Below, one piece after another: positions 1 to 6,649 of a stretch of 10,645 bases of DNA. Where the stretch lies: the NCBI GenBank assembly GCA_900320035.1, contig ONQU01000037.1, positions 1 to 10,645 on the forward strand. Direction: 5' to 3'. This stretch comes from an uncultured Rhodospirillaceae bacterium (lineage in GTDB: Bacteria > Pseudomonadota > Alphaproteobacteria > RF32 > CAG-239). Made by a program: the position numbers and the translations under genes. Position 1 is the stretch's first letter; each line of letters begins with the position of its first letter. The notes below the pieces were generated by a model. That model had not been told where the DNA came from. It saw nothing but the letters and a program-made list of their open reading frames with translations, and ran no database searches.

Positions 1-474
1 ATCATACCATAAACCAATACCATTGGCAGCCAGCCACGCCCACGGCAAGGATGTTCCCGGATCAGGCTTACGTGTTGGAGCCACATCTGAATGAGCCACA
101 ATATTTTGCGGCATAATTTGCGGATGCCGCCTACAAATATTTTGGCAGAGATTTAGTAAACTTTGCATTTGTTTTTTAGGATATTCGCTTTGTCCCATGG
201 TGGGCGAACTGAGCTCAATGCCGATTGAACGATGATTCAAATTTTCTTTACCGCGCCACTTACTGACACCGGCATGCCAAGCGCGCTTTTCTTCAGGTAT
301 AAGTTGCCAGATTTGCCCATCGGTACCGATAATATAATGCGTGCTGAGTTTTTCGCTTTGTAAGACTTTAATCATTTCTTCAGGCTCATAAGCACTGCAG
401 TGCAAAACAATTGCTGTAATCTCTTGATGAGGTCTTTCGTCCCAAAATTTCAGCGGATGTTGAATTATTTTCAT
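1..474 (-). CDS. N-acetylmuramoyl-L-alanine amidase, AmiD/AmpD-like (Amidase_2), C-terminus cut by window edge
   Basis: This zinc amidase cleaves the bond between N-acetylmuramic acid and L-alanine in peptidoglycan or its recycled fragments. I read 158 codons from ATG at 474 to the edge without a stop. The protein starts MKIIQHPLKFWDERPHQEI. The Amidase_2 fold is shown by three candidate zinc ligands: H25 (in IVLHCSA), H128 (in AHSDVAP) and D138 (in RKPDPG). E87 in SIGIEL and K136 match catalytic positions of AmpD-type enzymes, and the stretch EEKRAWHAGVSKWRG (61-75) is typical of the family. There is no signal peptide, so a cytoplasmic recycling role is more likely than a secreted lysin, although only about two thirds of the usual length is visible. 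Most relatives have HY after the first ligand segment; here it is HCSA, as in T7-type amidases. An AAGG lies about 10 nt before the start. A divergent gene begins at 627. Confidence 0.93.
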   Translation of the reverse strand, partial: MKIIQHPLKFWDERPHQEITAIVLHCSAYEPEEMIKVLQSEKLSTHYIIGTDGQIWQLIPEEKRAWHAGVSKWRGKENLNHRSIGIELSSPTMGQSEYPKKQMQSLLNLCQNICRRHPQIMPQNIVAHSDVAPTRKPDPGTSLPWAWLAANGIGLWYD

Positions 475-492
475 AAACCATAACCTTGTATC

Positions 493-520
493 TATATATA
501 ATTTTGATGCTTAAATGCAA
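493..520 (-). promoter_or_regulatory. Possible sigma70-type promoter of the amidase gene
   Basis: On the minus strand TTGCAT (520-515, four of six consensus bases) is followed after 16 nt by TATATA (498-493). This would place the transcript start only about a dozen bases before the amidase ATG at 474, leaving little room for the AAGG ribosome binding site. The region is very AT-rich, so a chance match is quite possible. Confidence 0.3.
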
Positions 521-560
521 CTTAACAGGAACAATTTAATTTTTTGATAATTTTTACTTA

Positions 561-589
561 TTTACTTTTTATCAATGATTGTGTATTAT
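561..589 (+). promoter_or_regulatory. Possible sigma70-type promoter of the FxLyD-like membrane protein gene
   Basis: TTTACT (561-566, four of six matches to the -35 consensus) lies 17 nt before TATTAT (584-589, five of six matches to the -10 consensus). The start would fall near 596, giving a leader of about 30 nt that contains the GGAAAGGA ribosome binding site (613-620). Spacing is ideal and the position is sensible, but the base composition makes such matches common. Confidence 0.4.
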
Positions 590-626
590 AAGAAAACGAG
601 TGGATTGACAACGGAAAGGATATAAA

Positions 627-1193
627 ATGAGCGAAGAAAATGAGATTATTCCTGTTGCGAAAACCGTTATGGAAAGTGTGAAAGAGATATTTACATTGGT
701 TGCTAAACGTGACTATAAGGCGGCAATAAAAGAATTTGTGAATTTGCTGAAGATTGCCTATGCTAATCATCTGAAAGGAAAGTATGTTACCGTTAAAGGA
801 AAAAAAATTCCGCTAACAGCAGTTGTATGTGTTGCTATTTTGGGACTATACATAATTTATCCGAGTTCTGATGAAGTAAGTAAAGAATCTTCTAAACCAT
901 CTCTTTCGGACGCTGAAATAGTGGCGCAGTTGAACTATTATAATCGTGACAATATTGTTATTGATAAAATGCACAAATGTGAAGAAGCCGTGTGCGGTCG
1001 GTTAGAAAACACAAAAGACGCAGAGATTGCGGAAATTGTAATTCCGGTAGCATTCTTTAATAAAGATGGCAAATTGGTTTATGAAGGAAATGTAAGAGCA
1101 ACCGGTGTTCCGCCTTTGGAAACGACCGAGTTCAAGGTTCCGTCGCAAGTACCGTTTGATTTCTTTAAATTAGGTGCTGTCAGCGTTAAATAA
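627..1193 (+). CDS. Single-span membrane protein with small FxLyD-like extracytoplasmic domain, function unknown
   Basis: I do not recognise this 188-residue protein as a named gene. It has a cytoplasmic, mostly helical N-terminus of about 60 residues and one membrane segment (about 61-79, IPLTAVVCVAILGLYIIYPS). A polar linker rich in Ser, Lys and Asp follows, then a compact domain (about 105-180). That domain has the run CGRLENTKDAEIAEIVIP, then FFNKDGKLVYEG and VPPLETTEFKV. This order (a G-x-x-x-N turn, a strand, F-x-x-K-D-G-K, then P-x-E-T-x-x-F) resembles FxLyD-type beta domains of secreted and membrane proteins; the match is by eye. C118 and C123 flank the start of the domain and could form a disulfide. 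The basic residues before the span suggest N-in topology. The start has a good GGAAAGGA six bases upstream. The gene stands alone, divergent from the amidase and convergent with the gene at 1249-1632. Confidence 0.85.
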   Translation: MSEENEIIPVAKTVMESVKEIFTLVAKRDYKAAIKEFVNLLKIAYANHLKGKYVTVKGKKIPLTAVVCVAILGLYIIYPSSDEVSKESSKPSLSDAEIVAQLNYYNRDNIVIDKMHKCEEAVCGRLENTKDAEIAEIVIPVAFFNKDGKLVYEGNVRATGVPPLETTEFKVPSQVPFDFFKLGAVSVK

Positions 1194-1210
1194 ACAGAGT
1201 TTAAATATAA

Positions 1211-1250
1211 AAAAATCCGCTTAAGGTTATAACCTAAGCGGATTTTTTTT
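1211..1250. terminator. Bidirectional intrinsic terminator between convergent genes
   Basis: TCCGCTTA (1216-1223) and GGT (1225-1227) pair with ACC (1232-1234) and TAAGCGGA (1235-1242). The stem has a single bulged A (1224) and a TATA loop. It is flanked by A5 on the left and T8 on the right, so it works as a hairpin plus U-tract in both directions. It lies 17 nt after the stop of the plus-strand gene. It also abuts the stop codon of the minus-strand gene (1251-1249), whose TAA runs directly into the A-tract. Confidence 0.9.
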
Positions 1251-1632
1251 AAGCAAGTAGGATTTTGGTTCCTAATACAAATCTGATAAATTCTGCCATA
1301 ACATTAGAATAAAGGACTGCGGGATAACGGTAATAAATGGAAATAACCAACAGCGCTTCATCAAACAGTTGCCCCAAATAAATCGGATTAGGATGCCTGT
1401 CCTCAACCAATCTATCAACACGATCTTCAATCGTTCTTATTGCCTCGCAGAAATAAGGATGGAAATTTTTCAAATTTTCCATGGTGTGCAATGAGTCATC
1501 TTCTCTTTGCAAAAATTCCTTCAAAAAATCAGGCAAGTTCAATTTGACATTTGATAATTGGCGAGCAATTTCTTCCTTACTTAACGGCCAGAAATTCTTA
1601 TCAATGACCTTTAATAAATAATCTCTTGTCAT
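1249..1632 (-). CDS. Hypothetical protein, 127 residues, soluble and mostly helical
   Basis: I do not recognise this protein. It has no signal peptide. Segments are a charged N-terminal helix (MTRDYLLKVIDKNFWPL), a Leu-rich amphipathic part (about 18-45), and a segment rich in charged and aromatic residues (about 53-80, including HPYFCEAIRTIEDRVDRLVE). The C-terminal half (about 84-127) is quite hydrophobic (LLVISIYYRYPAVLYSNVM, then FIRFVLGTKILLA). The C-terminus could be buried in a helical bundle or touch the membrane, but it is not a clean transmembrane segment. No Shine-Dalgarno sequence is visible before the ATG; the upstream bases are A/T only apart from TCGC. It lies 98 nt after transketolase on the same strand, separated by a large inverted repeat, and ends in the shared terminator. 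The open frame and clean terminator support a real gene, but translation is unproven. Confidence 0.7.
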   Translation of the reverse strand: MTRDYLLKVIDKNFWPLSKEEIARQLSNVKLNLPDFLKEFLQREDDSLHTMENLKNFHPYFCEAIRTIEDRVDRLVEDRHPNPIYLGQLFDEALLVISIYYRYPAVLYSNVMAEFIRFVLGTKILLA

Positions 1633-1654
1633 AAGCGATTTTTTTTAAATTAAT

Positions 1655-1707
1655 AATAAACATGATTATAGTTAATTAGTTGCAGACTAGCTATAATCAT
1701 GTTTATT
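1655..1707. repeat. Perfect 17-bp inverted repeat with 19-nt spacer, downstream of transketolase
   Basis: The left arm AATAAACATGATTATAG (1655-1671) is the exact reverse complement of the right arm CTATAATCATGTTTATT (1691-1707). The pairing extends a few bases inward through a G-T wobble (1672/1690, 1673/1689, 1674/1688). As RNA from the transketolase side it forms a long hairpin 24 nt after the tkt stop. It is followed by ATTAATTT and then A's instead of a clean U-tract, so it is at best an imperfect terminator. Each arm contains TATAAT, one per strand. A perfect TTGACA (1712-1707, minus) overlaps the right arm edge but is too close to the nearest TATAAT-like sequence for a standard promoter. 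It could be a transcript-end stabiliser, a weak terminator or a protein-binding palindrome. Confidence 0.85.
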
Positions 1708-1730
1708 GTCAAGTCTAAATAAAAATGGCG

Positions 1731-3695
1731 TTACAGAAATTTTTGCACGGCAGCAACGATTTTATCGGCTGTTATACCGAAATGTTCGTAAACATCTTCA
1801 CCTTTACCGGAAGCACCAAACGAATTAATGCCTATAATAGCACCATTATCACCAACATAGCGTTCCCAGCCGAAAGTTGTGCCGGCTTCAATGGCAATGC
1901 GCGGTGCAGTGCCTAAAACCGCTTGCTTATATTCGGCCGATTGCTGTTCAAAAAGTTCCCAGCAAGGCATTGAAACAACATTAACCTCAATACCTAAATT
2001 ACGTAATTGTTTTTGTGCCGCCACGGCTAATGAAACCTCTGTTCCGGTAGCCAGAAGCGTTGCTTTCGGTGTGCTTTCTGTCGCTGAAATAATATAAGCA
2101 CCTTTAGCAGTTTTGTTATCTTCGGCAGAGGTGCGTAATGTTGGAACACTTTGACGTGATAAAGCCAAAATGCTCGGCGTATGTTCATTCAGAACAGCAA
2201 GTTGCCAAGCCTCAGCTGTTTCAACAACATCACAGGGGCGAAATACATTGATATTTGGCATTGCCCGATAAGAAGCTAAATGTTCAATTGGCTGATGTGT
2301 TGGACCGTCTTCACCGACACCGATTGAATCGTGTGTTAAAACATAAATAACGCGCAATCCCATCAAAGCGGCTAAACGCATACTCGGCCGCATATAGTCA
2401 GAGAAAACAAAGAAAGTTCCGCCATAAGGAATAACGCCATCGTGTAAGGCTAAGCCATTCATAATGGCGCCCATGGCGTGTTCTCTGATACCATACATGA
2501 TATTATTACCGCTGTAATCTGCCGCAGTTATGGTTTGCATGCCATCAACAAATGTCAGATTAGACGCTGCTAAGTCAGCAGAACCGCCGATCATTTGCGG
2601 TACATATTGAACTAAATTTTCTAAGCACATTTGCGAGGCTTTGCGGGTCGCAACTTTGGTTTGCTCTTTGATTGCTTTTTCTTTAAGTTCATTCAATGAA
2701 GCATCCCAATTTTCCGGCAACTGATTATTAATATAAGCGTTGAATTTGGCATTTTGTTGTGCTTTGGCTTGCCATTTTTGATATTGTGCTGCAGATTTTT
2801 GACCGGCGGCACGCCATGAGGCCATAATTTCAGCCGGAACAACAAATGGTTCAGCTGTCCAGCCTAAAGTTTCTTTTAGAAGTGCCAATTCTTCAGCACC
2901 TAATGGAGATCCATGCACTTTTGATGTTCCCTGCTTATGCGGTGCGCCATAGCCAATTGTCGTTTTACAAGCAATTAAAGTCGGTTTGTCTGATTTTTGC
3001 GCCTGTTCAATAGCGGTAGCGATTTCATCATAATCGTGACCATTGATGCTGATAGTATTCCAACCGACGGCGGTAAATCGCGCCAGTTGATCGGTAGCGT
3101 TGCTTTTATCAACCGTACCGTCAATTGTGATATTGTTGTTATCCCAAAAAACAATAAGTTTATTTAGCTTCCACAAACCGGCAAGTGCAATAGCTTCTTC
3201 CGAAATGCCTTCCATCAGGCAGCCATCACCGCAAATAACGTAAGTGTAGTGGTTGCACAAATTATCACCAAATTCGGCATTAATCTTGCGCTCGGCTAAA
3301 GCCATGCCAACAGCCGAAGAGATGCCCTGCCCGAGCGGACCGGTGGTCATATCAATACCACCTAAATGACCGTATTCCGGATGACCAGCCGTTTTAGAGC
3401 CGAGTTGGCGAAAATTTTTAATATCTTCAATTGAAATATCCGGATAACCTAAAAGATAAAACAATGAATACAAGAGCATTGAGCCATGACCGGCCGAAAG
3501 AACAAAACGATCACGGTTAAACCAACGCGGGGCATCAGGACAGACATTAATGTAGCAGCCAAACAACACCGCGGCAACATCAGCCATTCCGAGTGGCATG
3601 CCTGGGTGACCGGAATTTGCTTGTTCAATGGCTTCAGCGCTTAAAACACGGATGGCATTCGCCATTTGCTGTAATTTTGGCTTATTTATATTCAT
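1731..3695 (-). CDS. tkt: Transketolase
   Basis: Transketolase moves two-carbon ketol units between sugar phosphates in the non-oxidative pentose phosphate pathway, using thiamine diphosphate and a divalent metal in a cytoplasmic homodimer. The 654-residue length is normal for the bacterial enzyme. The diphosphate/metal motif starts at GDG (156-158) and ends at NNN (186-188). Active-site histidines are at H30, H70, H105, H261 and H467. E405 in GIREHAM is the glutamate that activates the cofactor, and EDGPTHQP (462-469) is the usual pyrimidine-domain signature. The C-terminal domain (about 530-654) is complete. The frame opens 22 codons further upstream (3761). I chose the ATG at 3695 because it has a strong AGGAGA five bases before it, and because transketolases begin near this point. 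The start lies inside the end of the upstream methyltransferase gene, so translational coupling is likely. A large hairpin follows the stop. Confidence 0.97.
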   Translation of the reverse strand: MNINKPKLQQMANAIRVLSAEAIEQANSGHPGMPLGMADVAAVLFGCYINVCPDAPRWFNRDRFVLSAGHGSMLLYSLFYLLGYPDISIEDIKNFRQLGSKTAGHPEYGHLGGIDMTTGPLGQGISSAVGMALAERKINAEFGDNLCNHYTYVICGDGCLMEGISEEAIALAGLWKLNKLIVFWDNNNITIDGTVDKSNATDQLARFTAVGWNTISINGHDYDEIATAIEQAQKSDKPTLIACKTTIGYGAPHKQGTSKVHGSPLGAEELALLKETLGWTAEPFVVPAEIMASWRAAGQKSAAQYQKWQAKAQQNAKFNAYINNQLPENWDASLNELKEKAIKEQTKVATRKASQMCLENLVQYVPQMIGGSADLAASNLTFVDGMQTITAADYSGNNIMYGIREHAMGAIMNGLALHDGVIPYGGTFFVFSDYMRPSMRLAALMGLRVIYVLTHDSIGVGEDGPTHQPIEHLASYRAMPNINVFRPCDVVETAEAWQLAVLNEHTPSILALSRQSVPTLRTSAEDNKTAKGAYIISATESTPKATLLATGTEVSLAVAAQKQLRNLGIEVNVVSMPCWELFEQQSAEYKQAVLGTAPRIAIEAGTTFGWERYVGDNGAIIGINSFGASGKGEDVYEHFGITADKIVAAVQKFL

Positions 3696-4836
3696 TATTT
3701 TCTCCTTTTTTGGTAAATAGGGCGACCAATTCACAGTGCTTCGTATAAACAAATTGATCAACCATGGTTAATTCTTGTAATTCATAGCCGCCGGCCAATA
3801 AAACATTAGCATCATTGATAAATGTATGCGGATTGCACGATATGGCAATAATTTTTTGCGGCTTATTCTGCTGCGACATTTGTGCTAACTGCCGAACTTG
3901 AGCGGTTGCACCGGCGCGCGGCGGATCAAAAATCACCACATCAAATGATTTTAATTCGTCAGCATCAAGCGGATATTTAAATAGATTTTTTTGTAGAATT
4001 TCAATATTCGGAATCATTTGGGCATTAACCGTTTGCTGAAAACCGGTTAACAATTCGGAGGACGAATCGACGGCTGTAATTTTATTTTTTCTATTTTCAG
4101 CTAACGGATAAGAAAAAGTACCGATGCCGCAAAATAAATCGGCGATTTTACCTGATGTGTCACCGATATATTGTAAAACCAAGTTAATCAGAGCCTGTTC
4201 ACCGACTTTAGAGGGTTGCAGAAATGCACCGGCAGCAATAAAAACATGTTGATTAGCAATTTGAATATAAGGTTTGGCTTTTTCAATAATTGTTTCCGGT
4301 TTGCTATTTTTTGCTCCTACCGAGAAGCGAATCAGTTGTGGATTTTCCATCAACCAATCGCTAATCAGCATGCGATGTTCTAATGCCAAAGCATCATCAA
4401 TTTCGAGTAAAATGTCAACACCATTATCGGCTTCAGTCAGCCAAATTTCACCATGAGAAATATTGGCCGTTATAATTTTACTTTTAACCTTATGTGCCGT
4501 TTGAATGGAACATAAATTATTTAAAAATTCGCGTGTAGATAATAGTAAAGCATTTAAAGTCGGAGTCAGAGCAAGACAATTTGCAATATCGACCAGATTA
4601 TGACTTTGTGCAGCATTAAAGCCTAAAGTAAGTTGTTTTTTGTGGTAGGTAAATGTTAATTCGGCACGACGACGTGAACCATCGGCGATAAAAATCGATT
4701 GATCACAATGAATATGCGGTTGATGAATTGCCGTAACCAACTTATCAAACCAAAGTTTTTTGGTTTGCCGATATTCAGCTTCGGGCATTAAACGCATCGG
4801 GCAACCGCCACATATTTCAACATAAGGACAATTCAT
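3682..4836 (-). CDS. RNA m5U methyltransferase, TrmA/RlmD (RumA) family, iron-sulfur type without TRAM domain
   Basis: Family members use S-adenosylmethionine to make 5-methyluridine in rRNA or tRNA. At 384 residues this one is shorter than E. coli RlmD and starts directly at the Fe-S region, with no N-terminal TRAM domain. Four cysteines, C3, C9, C12 and C87, reproduce the C-x5-C-x2-C-x(about 75)-C spacing of the RumA 4Fe-4S cluster. The methyltransferase domain has the SAM loop DLFCGIGTF (233-241), FDPPRAGA (303-310), the catalytic nucleophile C334 in ISCNPHTF, and the likely general base E369 near the end. Q207 in FLQPS matches another conserved position. The 23S rRNA is the most likely substrate, but the exact uridine cannot be read from sequence. 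Because C3 is a cluster ligand, the start cannot be moved inward. The gene begins 9 nt after the cyclase stop, with only a weak binding site, and its end overlaps transketolase by 14 nt and encodes that gene's ribosome binding site. Confidence 0.93.
   Translation of the reverse strand: MNCPYVEICGGCPMRLMPEAEYRQTKKLWFDKLVTAIHQPHIHCDQSIFIADGSRRRAELTFTYHKKQLTLGFNAAQSHNLVDIANCLALTPTLNALLLSTREFLNNLCSIQTAHKVKSKIITANISHGEIWLTEADNGVDILLEIDDALALEHRMLISDWLMENPQLIRFSVGAKNSKPETIIEKAKPYIQIANQHVFIAAGAFLQPSKVGEQALINLVLQYIGDTSGKIADLFCGIGTFSYPLAENRKNKITAVDSSSELLTGFQQTVNAQMIPNIEILQKNLFKYPLDADELKSFDVVIFDPPRAGATAQVRQLAQMSQQNKPQKIIAISCNPHTFINDANVLLAGGYELQELTMVDQFVYTKHCELVALFTKKGENNEYK
3701..3706 (-). promoter_or_regulatory. 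Ribosome binding site that fixes the transketolase start
   Basis: AGGAGA on the minus strand lies five bases before the ATG at 3695 and is the strongest Shine-Dalgarno sequence in this block. It sits inside the last codons of the upstream methyltransferase gene (Lys-Gly-Glu), so ribosomes finishing that gene would clear and feed this start. It argues against the longer in-frame start at 3761. Confidence 0.85.
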
Positions 4837-4845
4837 AACACATTC

Positions 4846-6513
4846 TCATAAAATTTTACTATCATAGCTATCAAGCAAAGATATTTCTTCATTTTCCTCA
4901 TTTTGGAAAATCGGGTGAACATCCAGCTCATGCTGATGTCTTGTTTTTTGATTTAGTACGGTCTGAGCAGCTTTTTCATCATACAGTGCCACTTGGTTAC
5001 GACCGCGTTTTTTAGCTAAATACATAGCATCATCAACTTGCCGCAACAAAACATCTAAACTAGCGGTTTTTTCTGAAGAAACGACGCCGATACTGACCGT
5101 AAATTGTATAGCATTAGCATTGTCATCTTCAATTGTTGAACTTTCAATATTTTGCCGCAAGCGTTCAGCTACTTTAAGTGCGGAGTCGGAATCGGTATTA
5201 TTTAAGAACACCACAAATTCTTCTCCTCCGAATCGCGCAACAATATCATCAGTACGCAAAGAATTATGGCAAATATTGGCGAGTTCAATAAGGACTTTAT
5301 CGCCGAATTTATGACCATAGGTATCATTTATGTTTTTAAATTTATCAGCATCAAGCATCAGCAAGCTGAAATTTTGTGACTTTTTAAGACATTCTTTAAT
5401 ACATTCCGGCACCAACTTTTCAAAGTAGCGCCGATTCCAAGCCAAGGTTAACGGATCTTTATCGGCTTGCGATTGCAAACCGGCTTCACGTTTTTTGCGT
5501 TGTGTAATATCTTGAAATGCCATATAGATAGCCATTTCATGATTATATTCGATAGTTTTTGCCGAAACCGATAACCAGAAAGGAGCGGCATTAACTAAAT
5601 TGCACACCATCAAATCATAATCCTGTACTTCGTGTTCTTTTTCAAGTTGCGTGAAAAAATTTTGACGGTTTGCTTCATCAACAAATAAATCTTTCAATTT
5701 ACGAAAAGGTGCTTCTTTCTTGCTAATGTTAAAAAGTTGTGCAGCCGGTGTATTTACAAGAAGCAATTTATCATTAGTAATCTTAGCAATAATAATTGGA
5801 AAAGGTGAAGAATCGATCATGCTATGGATTTGCAAATTTAAAATATCAATTTTGTTCCAACTTTTAACGAGTTCACTCAACAGATAATTTTGCTTTGTCA
5901 GTAATATGGAAAATGTAAGAACATAGAGCCATAACCAATTAAAGATATTAAGATTATTGCCCCAATATTTATATAACTGATTCATGGTTAAAGATTGGAC
6001 GACAAGCAGTACGATGGATAAACACAGGGTTACATTGGCAAAATTTTTATTTTGTAAAAAACGTAAAACAACGCCGCATAATAAAATTAATAAGCCTGAA
6101 TTTAAGATAATAAAGCTGATTGTATTGGCCATCGCTTGACTATGATTAAAAAAGGAATAATAAATACACACGACAAGGCCTAGCGTTAAATAAAATCCGA
6201 TCGCTTCTGGGTTTGGAGAGCGGTTGCTATACAATTCTGAACCCGAAAAAATCCACAATACGGAAATAGCAAGCACAATAAATAATTTTATGAAAGTTAC
6301 AAAGTTATAACTTAAATTCATACTATATAAAAAACGGTCATCTTGGTTGAGGTAAGTTACTCCGATCAACACCAAACCACCGAGCAACAAAAACAACAGA
6401 CCGCATTTATCCTTCGTATTTTGTAAGCAAAATATTGACACACAGCTCATTAAAATAAACAGCAGCGGCCATAGCCAATTATATTGTGAATAAAAGATAT
6501 TTAATATCGACAT
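4846..6513 (-). CDS. Membrane diguanylate cyclase: seven-TM sensor, PAS, GGDEF
   Basis: This protein should make cyclic di-GMP from two GTP in response to a membrane or PAS signal. From the chosen start (555 residues) I see about seven hydrophobic segments (near 12-30, 38-54, 70-89, 105-122, 130-151, 159-176, 188-205). A PAS domain follows (about 231-336, MIDSSPFPIII to AFQDITQRKK). The GGDEF domain (about 350-512) has LDADKF (387-392) with metal-binding Asp, N396/D397, and GGEEF (429-433). RTDD (420-423) five residues before it is a classical RxxD inhibitory site, so product feedback is expected. No EAL or HD-GYP domain is present. The acidic tail of about 40 residues has no recognisable domain. 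The sensor type is not one I can name. The frame also allows a start at 6546; I prefer 6513 because likely -10 elements lie at or just upstream of 6546, though neither start has a strong binding site. It is probably the first gene of an operon with the RNA methyltransferase and tkt. Confidence 0.93.
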   Translation of the reverse strand: MSILNIFYSQYNWLWPLLFILMSCVSIFCLQNTKDKCGLLFLLLGGLVLIGVTYLNQDDRFLYSMNLSYNFVTFIKLFIVLAISVLWIFSGSELYSNRSPNPEAIGFYLTLGLVVCIYYSFFNHSQAMANTISFIILNSGLLILLCGVVLRFLQNKNFANVTLCLSIVLLVVQSLTMNQLYKYWGNNLNIFNWLWLYVLTFSILLTKQNYLLSELVKSWNKIDILNLQIHSMIDSSPFPIIIAKITNDKLLLVNTPAAQLFNISKKEAPFRKLKDLFVDEANRQNFFTQLEKEHEVQDYDLMVCNLVNAAPFWLSVSAKTIEYNHEMAIYMAFQDITQRKKREAGLQSQADKDPLTLAWNRRYFEKLVPECIKECLKKSQNFSLLMLDADKFKNINDTYGHKFGDKVLIELANICHNSLRTDDIVARFGGEEFVVFLNNTDSDSALKVAERLRQNIESSTIEDDNANAIQFTVSIGVVSSEKTASLDVLLRQVDDAMYLAKKRGRNQVALYDEKAAQTVLNQKTRHQHELDVHPIFQNEENEEISLLDSYDSKIL

Positions 6514-6553
6514 TTTACACCACTTTATACATATCTCAAAGCCCATTTTACAC
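6511..6553 (-). repeat. Direct repeat of GTGTAAAATG spanning both possible cyclase starts
   Basis: The 10-mer GTGTAAAATG occurs twice on the minus strand, at 6553-6544 and 6520-6511, exactly 33 nt apart. Each copy ends in one of the two in-frame ATG codons of the diguanylate cyclase. A third copy of its first nine bases lies on the plus strand at 6611-6619, upstream of the divergent gene. TAAAAT in each copy also resembles a -10 element. Confidence 0.6.
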
Positions 6554-6572
6554 TTAATTGTAAGAAAAACAA
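6545..6572 (-). promoter_or_regulatory. Possible promoter of the cyclase-methyltransferase-transketolase operon
   Basis: On the minus strand TTGTTT (6572-6567) is followed after 16 nt by TAAAAT (6550-6545). An alternative -10, TACAAT (6562-6557), lies between them. Either would start transcription at or just before the ATG at 6546, which favours the downstream start at 6513. The -35 matches are weak (three of six). An A7T6 tract further upstream (6595-6607) could act as a curved or UP-like element. Confidence 0.35.
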
Positions 6573-6649
6573 ATATTATTTAAAAAAAATGATGAAAAAA
6601 ATTTTTTATTGTGTAAAATAGAGATGTTATAAAAAATAAGGAGAGACAA

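Noticed and set aside
605..610. Perfect TTGACA just before the gene at 627
   Set aside because: It sits immediately upstream of the ribosome binding site, and a -10 element at 17 nt would fall inside the start codon region, where the sequence is TGAGCG.
558..770. Minus-strand 70-residue frame over the start of the gene at 627
   Set aside because: It is opposite a gene with a good ribosome binding site and a coherent membrane protein; its Phe/Asn-rich sequence is what an AT-rich reverse frame gives.
1692..1712. TATAAT and TTGACA sequences inside the inverted repeat as promoters
   Set aside because: The TTGACA (minus) is only about 12 nt from the nearest TATA-like sequence, and the TATAAT copies have no -35 partner at normal spacing.
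1725..2097. Plus-strand open frames opposite transketolase
   Set aside because: They are antisense to a fully conserved transketolase, have no binding site, and encode low-complexity reverse-frame sequence.
3696..3761. Transketolase start 22 codons upstream
   Set aside because: The extension does not resemble the family N-terminus, lies wholly in the methyltransferase gene, and lacks the AGGAGA that precedes the ATG at 3695.
6595..6607. A7T6 tract as a hairpin terminator
   Set aside because: It has no loop and no GC stem; it is more likely a bent or UP-like DNA segment in the divergent promoter region.
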